Source: Leptofilum sp050292445 (lineage in GTDB: Bacteria > Chloroflexota > Anaerolineae > Promineifilales > Promineifilaceae). From it: a stretch of DNA of 31,721 nucleotides. This document shows positions 1 to 6,177 of the stretch, piece by piece. The notes beneath the pieces are model-generated. The model did not search any database, had not been told where the DNA came from, and saw nothing but the letters and a program-made list of their open reading frames with translations. Location: positions 1 to 31,721 of the forward strand of contig JBNKLQ010000037.1 of NCBI GenBank assembly GCA_050292445.1, read 5' to 3'. The position numbers and the translations under genes are program-made. Every line of letters starts with the position of its first letter. Position 1 is the first letter of the stretch.

Positions 1-191
1 AAGGCAGCATCTACCAGGGGCAAATGAGCCTCGACCAACTGTTGGTGATGCGCCCCGTGTCGGCCTGGGGGCGTTATGCCACCCCCATCCAAAACTTGTA
101 TCTCTGCGGTGCAGGTACACATCCCGGCGGCGGCGTCACTGGCGCACCGGGATTTAACGCCGCCCGCGAACTGCTACAAGTACTCCAATAA
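1..191 (+). CDS. FAD-dependent oxidoreductase, phytoene-desaturase-like (3' end only)
   Basis: Only the last 62 residues are in the window; the frame begins at base 3 and stops with TAA at 189-191. The visible protein reads ...QMSLDQLLVMRPVSAWGRY, then ATPIQNLYLCGAGTHPGGG, then VTGAPGFNAAREL. The pattern LYLCGxGTHPGGGVTGxPGxNAA is the C-terminal FAD-binding signature of the phytoene dehydrogenase/PYROXD2-like amine-oxidase superfamily; the glycine-rich loop contacts FAD. The substrate cannot be told from this fragment: carotenoid desaturases and uncharacterised paralogues share the motif. A strong hairpin follows the stop codon, so transcription probably ends there. Family assignment is confident, function is not. 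Confidence 0.85.
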   Translation, partial: GSIYQGQMSLDQLLVMRPVSAWGRYATPIQNLYLCGAGTHPGGGVTGAPGFNAARELLQVLQ

Positions 192-210
192 ACTTGCTGA
201 ACGGTGGGGG

Positions 211-246
211 AGGTGGGGGGTAAACGGCCGTTTTTATCCCCCACCT
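211..246 (+). terminator. Hairpin terminator with the iterated palindrome at its apex
   Basis: Nine-base arms AGGTGGGGG (211-219) and CCCCCACCT (238-246) enclose AAACGGCCGTTT, itself self-complementary, plus extra T residues (231-235). It sits 20 bases after the stop of the oxidoreductase and is its likely transcription stop. The T-rich run lies inside the structure rather than after it, so it is not a textbook intrinsic terminator. Confidence 0.5.
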
Positions 247-304
247 TCCTCAACTCTCAGTAAAACCTTCCCACGCCCTCTTTATTCCCTACATCCAAAA
301 AGTA

Positions 305-333
305 TTGACCAACGCTAAAAACTAATATATGAT
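305..333 (+). promoter_or_regulatory. Sigma-70 promoter of the tetR/ABC operon
   Basis: TTGACC (305-310) and TATGAT (328-333) are separated by exactly 17 bases, close to the housekeeping consensus. Predicted transcription start is near 340, within the tandem operator that follows, giving a leader of about 45 nt. Confidence 0.7.
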
Positions 334-367
334 ATGACTTCGAGGTCATATGACTTTGAGGTCACAT
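332..367. promoter_or_regulatory. Tandem TetR-type operator
   Basis: Two inverted repeats lie head to tail with an 18-16 base period: ATATGAC-TTCGAG-GTCATAT (332-351) and ATATGAC-TTTGAG-GTCACAT (348-367). They share four bases (ATAT, 348-351), so three ATGAC/GTCAT half-sites run without gap. The array begins inside the -10 box and covers the predicted start of transcription of the tetR gene, the expected position for autorepression by the TetR protein encoded just downstream. Confidence 0.7.
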
Positions 368-383
368 AGGTAGAGGAGGAAAT

Positions 384-1046
384 ATGCCCAAAGATACATT
401 CCTTAATTTGCCTGAAAAGAAGCGGCTGTTAATTGAAGAAGCCGCAATAGATGAATTTGCAGCCTGGGGCTTTGATAACGCCAGCATTAATCGTATCGTC
501 GCTGACTGTCAAATCGCAAAAGGCAGCTTTTATCAATATTTTGAGGACAAAAAAGATTTATTTAATTATTTGATGACGCGGATTTCGCAGAAAAAGCTCG
601 ATTACATTTCGCCCGTCATGCTAAATCCACAAGCGCATGATTTCTTCACGCTCTTGCAGGAGCTGTATCGATCAGGTTTAGAATTTGCCAAACAAAATCC
701 AAAAGCAGCGTTGGTTGGAAATCGGGTCTATAAAAATCAAGAACATCCCGTTTACCAAGAAGTTTTTAAGGACGGTAAAGACGCTGGTAAAGCATATTAC
801 GACCAACTCATTACACTTGCCATAGCAAGAGGGGAAATACGATCAGACATTGATATGGATTTTGTGATACATATCTTAATGTCATTAAATGTCTCTACCT
901 TCGAGTATTACTTTGATGCGATCAAAGGTGCCGATTTTAATATGGCCGAAGTGGGAGAAGACGTAATGGATACGGTCAATCTATTTATTGACTTTATCAA
1001 GCATGGAATCAGTGTTCCAGCAATAGGAGGCGACAATCATGATTAA
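384..1046 (+). CDS. TetR/AcrR-family transcriptional regulator
   Basis: 220 residues, the usual size for TetR repressors. The N-terminal helix-turn-helix covers residues 33-60: SINRIVADCQIAKGSFYQYF followed by EDKKDLF, which carries the family hallmark GSFYQYFxxKxxL at the end of the recognition helix. The rest is a helical ligand-binding domain whose inducer cannot be read from sequence. The ATG at 384 follows a strong GAGGAGG ribosome site (373-379). It is the first gene of an operon with an ABC exporter, overlapping the ATPase gene by 8 bases, and a tandem operator covers its own promoter. By analogy with other TetR-exporter units it probably represses the operon until a compound exported by the pump binds it; that last step is inference. 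Confidence 0.93.
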   Translation: MPKDTFLNLPEKKRLLIEEAAIDEFAAWGFDNASINRIVADCQIAKGSFYQYFEDKKDLFNYLMTRISQKKLDYISPVMLNPQAHDFFTLLQELYRSGLEFAKQNPKAALVGNRVYKNQEHPVYQEVFKDGKDAGKAYYDQLITLAIARGEIRSDIDMDFVIHILMSLNVSTFEYYFDAIKGADFNMAEVGEDVMDTVNLFIDFIKHGISVPAIGGDNHD

Positions 1047-1893
1047 AGTAGAAGGACTCTACCATTCTTATAACAACGACGACAATTATGCGGTCAAAGA
1101 TGCCAGCTTTGAAATCCCCAAAGGAGAGGTTTTTGGCTTCCTTGGCCCTTCCGGTGCAGGCAAATCGACCACGCAAGGTATTTTAACAGGACTGTTGCCG
1201 CTGCAAAAAGGGAACGTCATGGTTGCTGGGTACGATGTGAAAAACATCTCGCGCCAAATGTTCAACAAAATTGGCATGTCATTCGAGCAATCCAACGTGT
1301 ACAGCAAAATGACCGCCAAAGAAAACCTCGACTTCTACAAAAAGCTGTTTGATGTCAAAACGCGTAACTCCGAAGCATTGATCAAACTGGTTGGCCTGGA
1401 TGGCAAGGAAAATGTTCGTGCGGGCGAATTCTCCAAAGGGATGAAGCATCGCCTTACCTTTGCCCGTTCCATGATCAACAATCCCGAACTGTGGTTCTTG
1501 GATGAACCGACAACGGGTCTTGACCCAGCCATTGCGGCTGACATTAAAGACATTATCCGTAGAGAAAACCAAAAAGGGGTTACCATTTTCCTGACTACGC
1601 ACAACATGTTTATTGCTGATGAGTTGTGTGACCGCGTCGCCTTCATTATTGATGGCGAGATTAAACTGGTCGATTCGCCTAAAAACCTGAAGCTGGCCTA
1701 TGGTGAACAACTGGTCGAGGTGGAATATCAGCAAAATGGTGACATTGCCAAAGAGACATTCTCCACTGTTTTGGCAGATGATAAGGCGCGTCTGCAAACT
1801 GTGATTGGAAATCATCAAATTCAGTCGATGCATACAAAAGAAGCCACACTTGAAGAAATTTTCATCAAGGTGACTGGCAGAGGGTTGGCATAA
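1039..1893 (+). CDS. ABC-2 type exporter, ATP-binding protein
   Basis: 284 residues. Walker A GPSGAGKST at 36-44, Q-loop Gln84, a signature loop in the form FSKGM at 131-135 (the degenerate LSGGQ often found in the CcmA/DrrA subgroup), Walker B LWFLDEPTTGLDP at 151-163 and the switch His188. The C-terminal 70 residues form the extra domain usual in DrrA/NatA-like ATPases. The ATG lies inside the end of the tetR gene after AGGAGG (about 1026-1031), indicating translational coupling. It powers the two permeases encoded next. Likely cargo is a drug, lipid or peptide, but nothing in the sequence decides this. Confidence 0.95.
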   Translation: MIKVEGLYHSYNNDDNYAVKDASFEIPKGEVFGFLGPSGAGKSTTQGILTGLLPLQKGNVMVAGYDVKNISRQMFNKIGMSFEQSNVYSKMTAKENLDFYKKLFDVKTRNSEALIKLVGLDGKENVRAGEFSKGMKHRLTFARSMINNPELWFLDEPTTGLDPAIAADIKDIIRRENQKGVTIFLTTHNMFIADELCDRVAFIIDGEIKLVDSPKNLKLAYGEQLVEVEYQQNGDIAKETFSTVLADDKARLQTVIGNHQIQSMHTKEATLEEIFIKVTGRGLA

Positions 1894-1894
1894 C

Positions 1895-3004
1895 ATGAAG
1901 CTATGGCACAGTTTTGTCAAAGAGTTGATTCTGGCATCGCGCAGCTTCTATTTTTACATTGAGCTGGTGATGGCGGGTATCTTTCTGTTTTTGCTGATCT
2001 TTGTGATCCCAGAGCAGTTTAGCAGCAGGTCGGATGAATATATTTATTGGGATATTCCTGAAGCTGCACGTGAATTTTTTATTGAGGAAGCTTTGGCGGT
2101 AGATGAGGATGGGATTTCGGAAAATGTGGAGCTAGAGCTTGGGGATGAGGTTGTACCGGCTGTGCTCTATGCGACTGAATCCGAGAATATTTATGTGCTT
2201 GATGATCGGGAAACGGCCGTTTCCCTCGCAGATGAAGAAAGAGCATTTGCAGCCGTCATTCACATGGATGATCAAGGCGAAATCACATACACCTATTACA
2301 TGCAAGGGTACGAAACGGAGCGTTTGCGCAATACCTACCTTGTGCTGCATAACAAAGATATAGATATTCTTACAGAGGCGTTTGATGCTCAAGACGTGCG
2401 TGCATTAGAAACTGAACATGTGTCGCTGACGGATCGGGAAAATGTTGTGCCCTCATTTCTCACGTTCAACGGCAGCTTGATGGGATTATTTATCATTGCA
2501 GCCTACATCTTCCTGGATAAAAAGGAAGGGGTGATCAAGGCGTATGCTGTCACGGCCTCTTCTGTGTGGCAATATTTGCTGAGCAAAGTGGGCATCATCA
2601 TGCTCACCAGCACAGTCACCAGCTTGATTATCGTGATTCCCGTGATGGGGCTACAGCCAAATTATCCCCTCATGCTCATCTTCTTGCTGACAACCGGGTT
2701 TGCAGCATCGGCGCTGGGGCTGGTGTTAACCAGCTATTACGACAACATTACGCAAGCATTTGGCACGCTTTACATCTTAATCATTGCTCTGATGTTGCCC
2801 AATATTGCGTATTTTATTCCCAGTTGGAACCCGACCTGGCTAACATTCTTCCCCACCTATCCCATGCTGGAAGGATTCAAAGAGATCATTTTGACGAATA
2901 CGAACGTTTCTTATGTGCTGCTTGTTTCTTTAGGATTTCTTGCCGCTGGGGTTGCACTGTTCTTATTTGCCAATATCCGTTTCAAAAAGACGCTGACGAT
3001 TTAG
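1895..3004 (+). CDS. ABC-2 type permease subunit 1
   Basis: 369 residues. One membrane helix at about 18-38, a large extracytoplasmic domain at about 40-185 rich in Asp and Glu, then five hydrophobic helices from about 195 to 360, ending in the basic tail FKKTLTI. This 1+loop+5 layout is that of ABC-2 (ABC2_membrane_3-like) exporters. It starts one base after the ATPase stop codon with no clear ribosome site, so it is probably translated by re-initiation. An 18-bp copy of the iterated palindrome, GGGAAACGGCCGTTTCCC (2208-2225), lies in the region for the external domain and encodes part of RETAVS. Confidence 0.88.
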   Translation: MKLWHSFVKELILASRSFYFYIELVMAGIFLFLLIFVIPEQFSSRSDEYIYWDIPEAAREFFIEEALAVDEDGISENVELELGDEVVPAVLYATESENIYVLDDRETAVSLADEERAFAAVIHMDDQGEITYTYYMQGYETERLRNTYLVLHNKDIDILTEAFDAQDVRALETEHVSLTDRENVVPSFLTFNGSLMGLFIIAAYIFLDKKEGVIKAYAVTASSVWQYLLSKVGIIMLTSTVTSLIIVIPVMGLQPNYPLMLIFLLTTGFAASALGLVLTSYYDNITQAFGTLYILIIALMLPNIAYFIPSWNPTWLTFFPTYPMLEGFKEIILTNTNVSYVLLVSLGFLAAGVALFLFANIRFKKTLTI

Positions 3005-3014
3005 GAGAACCATT

Positions 3015-4016
3015 ATGCCGAAAAAAATATGGATCATTTTTATGAGAGACCTAAAAGTCAATCTGCGTGACTTTTTAAGTTTGTATATTTTGCTTGTCCC
3101 TATCATTTTTGCGGTGGGTATCAAACTGTTGGTACCTAGCGTCAATGATACAACGGTGGATTTGGCGCTGCTTGATGGCGATAACCCTGAGATGGTGACG
3201 TATCTGGAACAGTTTGCCAACGTGGAGCTGTTCAATGATGTTGATGCAGTGGAAGAACGGCTTGAAAGGCGGGATAATGTCGTTGCTATTTTGCCTGAGG
3301 GGGATGATTATTACATTCTGACACAGGGGAACGAACCGGAATCGGTTGTCGAGTTTGCAAAGCTGCTCAATAGTTATCATGGGCTAGATTTGGATGTGGA
3401 AAACACAACGGCCGTTATCGAAACATTCGGCCGTACAGAATCTCCGATGAAAAGGCTGCTTGTGAACATCATGATCATGATGACATCGGTATTGGCTGGG
3501 ATGTTAATCTCGATCAATATTGTCGAGGAAAAGGTGGACAATACAGTCAGCGCGATCAATGTCAGCCCCATCTCTCGGGTAGGATTCATTCTTGGCAAAA
3601 GCATGAGCGGCATGTTTTTGGCTGTGTATGGGGCCATTGCCATCCTTTGGATTACAGGCTTCTCAGATGTGAACATTGGACAGATGCTGCTGGCAATCGT
3701 TTCGGTGACGCTGTTGAGTGTGCTGATTGGATTTGTCGAAGGACTTAACAATGATGATGTGATGAACGCTGCTGCTGGTATCAAAATGTTATTCTTGCCG
3801 CTTGGTGCGGGTGTGGCAGCGGCAGAATTATTAAGTGATAAGTGGCAGGTTCTCTTTTATTGGGTGCCATTTTACTGGACGTATAAAGGGAATGATGCCA
3901 TTTTGTCATACAGTGCCAGTTGGCTGCAAATTATTGGCTATACGGCCATTGTGTTGGCGTTGTGTGGTGCTGTTTATTATTTCTTGGCACCTAAAATTCA
4001 AAAAGGGCTGGCGTAA
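3015..4016 (+). CDS. ABC-2 type permease subunit 2
   Basis: 333 residues with the same plan as the preceding permease: a helix at about 19-38, an external domain of about 100 residues, then about five helices (roughly 150-325). It starts 10 bases after the previous stop with AGGAG upstream. The two subunits are diverged from each other, so the transporter is probably a heterodimer with the ATPase shared. Within the external domain VENTTAVIETFGRTE is encoded by a stretch holding ACGGCCGT (3408-3415) and a near copy TCGGCCGT (3427-3434) only 19 bases apart. A hairpin follows the stop codon. Confidence 0.87.
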   Translation: MPKKIWIIFMRDLKVNLRDFLSLYILLVPIIFAVGIKLLVPSVNDTTVDLALLDGDNPEMVTYLEQFANVELFNDVDAVEERLERRDNVVAILPEGDDYYILTQGNEPESVVEFAKLLNSYHGLDLDVENTTAVIETFGRTESPMKRLLVNIMIMMTSVLAGMLISINIVEEKVDNTVSAINVSPISRVGFILGKSMSGMFLAVYGAIAILWITGFSDVNIGQMLLAIVSVTLLSVLIGFVEGLNNDDVMNAAAGIKMLFLPLGAGVAAAELLSDKWQVLFYWVPFYWTYKGNDAILSYSASWLQIIGYTAIVLALCGAVYYFLAPKIQKGLA

Positions 4017-4023
4017 ATATCAT

Positions 4024-4051
4024 GTTGAGACGCAAAATCTTGTGTCTCAAC
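4024..4051 (+). terminator. Intercistronic hairpin between permease 2 and the small membrane protein gene
   Basis: GTTGAGACGCAA (4024-4035) pairs with TTGTGTCTCAAC (4040-4051) around the loop AATC, with one G-T wobble. A run of five T residues follows after AAGG (4056-4060). It may act as a partial terminator that lowers expression of the last gene of the operon, or as an mRNA 3' protector. Confidence 0.55.
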
Positions 4052-4079
4052 AAGGTTTTTATTCAGAAGGAGAGACGAC

Positions 4080-4289
4080 ATGAATTGGTATCCGTTATTA
4101 GGCTTGTTGGCATTGGCCTATGCTGGGTTGGTATTTTATTTGGCGGCTGCGAAAAAACCCGCAGTTATTTGGAATATGGCAAAAATTCAGATGTTTATTA
4201 AAGTGTTGGGGGAAAAAGGGACTATAATTTTCTTCTATGTTTGGGCTGTTGCCTTTTTGGGCTTGGGTATTTGGTTGTTTACGCTGTAA
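4080..4289 (+). CDS. Small two-helix membrane protein, function unknown
   Basis: 69 residues beginning MNWYPLLGLL. Two hydrophobic helices (about 4-24 and 47-68) flank a central basic amphipathic stretch, KKPAVIWNMAKIQMFIKVLG. The ATG at 4080 is preceded by AGAAGGAGAG at a good distance, so translation is well supported. It is the last gene of the exporter operon, after a hairpin. I do not recognise a named family. Small proteins of this kind can be accessory to exporters or unrelated; its role is unknown. Confidence 0.75.
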   Translation: MNWYPLLGLLALAYAGLVFYLAAAKKPAVIWNMAKIQMFIKVLGEKGTIIFFYVWAVAFLGLGIWLFTL

Positions 4290-4302
4290 CGGCGTATTTT
4301 TT
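4281..4302 (+). terminator. Intrinsic terminator of the exporter operon
   Basis: ACGCT (4281-4285) pairs with GGCGT (4291-4295) around a five-base loop and is followed by ATTTTTT. It overlaps the stop codon of the small membrane protein gene. The stem is short (one G-T wobble), but the T-run is good. Confidence 0.5.
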
Positions 4303-4517
4303 GGCATCATGGATAGCAACGTCGAGGCGTTGGCCCTAGGATCAATCAAGGCACACGGCGCTGCATTTGCTACCCAGGTAGCCGCCTGTAAACGGGCATT
4401 GTAGCAGCTTGTGAACCGGTAGGTCGATCAAAAATACGGCTCAAGTTCATTGGTTCGGTGGTAGCAGAGTCAGGTATGCTTTGCTGAAAATATTGTTAAA
4501 TAGTCAATGAATTCCGG

Positions 4518-4544
4518 CTGACAAGCGGGCAGTTTGTGTATAAT
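4518..4544 (+). promoter_or_regulatory. Promoter of the LonN-domain gene, possibly leaderless
   Basis: CTGACA (4518-4523) and a perfect TATAAT (4539-4544) are 15 bases apart, slightly short of the ideal 17. Transcription would start at about 4551-4552, which is the preferred ATG, implying an mRNA with little or no leader. Confidence 0.5.
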
Positions 4545-4551
4545 GAGGGTC

Positions 4552-5193
4552 ATGGAAATTCCATTGTTCCCCCTCAACACTGTTCTTTTCCCTGGCTGGC
4601 CGATGCCGCTGCACATTTTTGAGCCACGCTATCTGGAAATGGTGCGCTTCTGTGTGGATGAGAAGTCGCCGTTTGGTATTTTGCTCATTAAACAGGGCCA
4701 GGCGGAAGAGGATACGGCCGTTATCCCCCACACTGTTGGTTGTATGGTTTCGATTACGCAAATGGAGGAGTTGGAAGACGGCCGTTTACTCGTCATGACC
4801 ATCGGGCAAGAGCGGTTTCGGGTGTTGTCGCTTAAACGTGATAAACCTTACTTGGTAGGGGAGGTGGAGCGACTACCTTACCTGCCAGAAAAAACGGAGC
4901 CGCTGCAAGCGGCCGCCAATGATTTACATCCCCTGGTGTTAAGCTACCTCACCACGCTTACTTCCCTTGCGGACAACATAGAATTTGATCCCACACAGGT
5001 GCCTACCGAGCCAGAAGCGCTTAATAACATGGCAGCGTCGCTGCTGCAAGTCTCTTTAGAAACCAAGCAGTCGTTGCTGGAAGCCAAAAAAGTGTCCAAC
5101 TCCCTCAACTTTCTCACAAATCAATATCGGCGTGAGATTGATCTGCTTAAGCGGTTCCCCAAGCAAGATATGGGTAATTTCTCTGTCAATTGA
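4552..5193 (+). CDS. LON peptidase substrate-binding (LonN) domain protein
   Basis: 213 residues from the ATG at 4552. The opening MEIPLFPLNTVLFPGWPMPLHIFEPRYLEM is the hallmark of the N-terminal PUA-like domain of Lon protease (IPLFPL-x3-LFPG-x3-L-x-IFEPRY). The protein ends at about 213 residues with a helical part and has no AAA or Ser-Lys protease domain, so it is a stand-alone LonN protein (YcaP/CRBN-like domain). Earlier starts (TTG 4534, ATG 4543) add only a few unconserved residues and overlap the -10 box, so I prefer 4552. Two ACGGCCGT copies (4714, 4778) encode DTAV and DGR only 64 bases apart. It is convergent with the lipoprotein gene. Precise role is unknown; such proteins are thought to bind protein substrates. 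Confidence 0.9.
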   Translation: MEIPLFPLNTVLFPGWPMPLHIFEPRYLEMVRFCVDEKSPFGILLIKQGQAEEDTAVIPHTVGCMVSITQMEELEDGRLLVMTIGQERFRVLSLKRDKPYLVGEVERLPYLPEKTEPLQAAANDLHPLVLSYLTTLTSLADNIEFDPTQVPTEPEALNNMAASLLQVSLETKQSLLEAKKVSNSLNFLTNQYRREIDLLKRFPKQDMGNFSVN

Positions 5194-5196
5194 TGT

Positions 5197-5262
5197 GCAC
5201 CATTTCCCCGGAAACCCTCAAAATGGATAATGTGCTAAACCAAAGTTTCCGGGGAAATATGC
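5197..5262. terminator. Bidirectional hairpin between convergent genes
   Basis: Perfect 14-base arms ATTTCCCCGGAAAC (5202-5215) and GTTTCCGGGGAAAT (5245-5258), extended by GCA/TGC outside. The 29-base loop is AT-rich. It lies exactly between the LonN-domain gene and the convergent lipoprotein gene, so it probably stops or stabilises transcripts from both sides. There is no terminal T-run. Confidence 0.6.
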
Positions 5263-5271
5263 TTTAACTAC

Positions 5272-5994
5272 TTAACGACCCACTTGCACCGTAATTTCGC
5301 CAATGCCGCCACTAATATCAAATGTAATATCTACTTCAGATTCACCATAAGCAGCGTTGGTATAAACGTTGGACCCCCCTTCTTTTTGCAGCCCATTCAC
5401 CACCAAAGAACCGATGCCCGTATCCGCTTCCAGACGCAGACCCACATTTTCTGGCAGATAGACGGTGGTTGTTCCCACGCCGCCGTTGATGCGTACATCA
5501 AAACTTTCCTGCCATTCTCCAGTGAGATCAATAGTAGTTTCCCCCACGCCTGTATCTACGACCAGGCTTTGCAAGTTTAGGCCGCTCAGATTCAAGTTGC
5601 TTTCACCAACACCCAAATCAACATCCATATCCATCGGAATATCATCGTATAAAATAACCGACCAACGATACTTAATGTCATCGTCGGGAATGCCGTTGAT
5701 TTCGCCGTCTGGTTGGGACACGGTGAGTTCGCCACGGGAGCCACGCTGTTCAAAGAGAACTTCTGGTCGCCAATCTTCGATGTTGTAGGTAAATTCTGCA
5801 TCCATTAAATTTGCAGAGCCGCTAGCAATATCCAGCTCGCCAACGCCCATTTTTATATCTACTTGTGCAGAATCAATGTCGCCCAATTCTACTGTTTGAC
5901 TATCGGTTAATGTGGGGCCTACGGCTACGCGATTGATGCAGCCAATGAGCAAAAGCAGCAGTGGTAGTATCAGAATTGTTTTATAATTTTTCAT
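5272..5994 (-). CDS. Lipoprotein with toastrack-like beta-repeat domain
   Basis: 240 residues from the ATG at 5994, chosen because GAGG lies 8 bases upstream; a GTG at 6003 directly abuts that site and is less likely. The N-terminus is a lipoprotein signal, KTILILPLLLLLIGC, with lipobox LIGC. The rest is an all-beta domain with recurring glycine motifs about 25-30 residues apart: GVGELDI, GVGESNLNL, TGVGETTIDL, GGVGTTTVYLP, TGIGSLVVNG and GGIGEITVQV. This is the pattern of the toastrack/DUF4097-LiaF-like beta-solenoid. Such domains occur in cell-envelope stress proteins, but the function here is unknown. The protein should be anchored on the outer face of the cytoplasmic membrane. Confidence 0.8.
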   Translation of the reverse strand: MKNYKTILILPLLLLLIGCINRVAVGPTLTDSQTVELGDIDSAQVDIKMGVGELDIASGSANLMDAEFTYNIEDWRPEVLFEQRGSRGELTVSQPDGEINGIPDDDIKYRWSVILYDDIPMDMDVDLGVGESNLNLSGLNLQSLVVDTGVGETTIDLTGEWQESFDVRINGGVGTTTVYLPENVGLRLEADTGIGSLVVNGLQKEGGSNVYTNAAYGESEVDITFDISGGIGEITVQVGR

Positions 5995-6103
5995 CTTTGT
6001 CACCTCAAGAATTTTTTATTTTTGATCAGGCCTCATGGCCTTAAGTCGTGCAAAGCTGTACGGAGACAAAGGGGTAAAGTTGTAGAATCTGGCACAAGAA
6101 GAC

Positions 6104-6135
6104 AAAAAAAGGCCGATCCAATTTGGTCGGCCTTT
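6104..6135 (-). terminator. Intrinsic terminator of the M32 carboxypeptidase gene
   Basis: On the minus strand AAAGGCCGA pairs with TCGGCCTTT (arms at 6127-6135 and 6108-6116), followed immediately by a run of T residues (6110-6104). It lies 43 bases beyond the stop codon of the carboxypeptidase and separates it from the lipoprotein gene. Confidence 0.85.
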
Positions 6136-6177
6136 ATGAGTTTATGCAGAAGATTTAGTTGGCCGCACGCCACTGAT

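Noticed and set aside
1279..1920. Open frame of 213 codons on the minus strand opposite the ABC ATPase gene
   Set aside because: It is a shadow of a well-supported gene with all catalytic motifs; it has no ribosome site or recognisable protein features.
3427..3434. Near copies of the palindrome with T in front (TCGGCCGT), also near 8232, 14871 and 30748
   Set aside because: Only about four occur; they are close to what a CGGCCG-containing genome with GC-rich codons could give, so they were not counted as members.
4369..4382. GCTACC-CA-GGTAGC hairpin in the gap before the LonN-domain gene, considered as part of a T-box or small RNA
   Set aside because: No T-box consensus, no second stem and no T-run; left unannotated.
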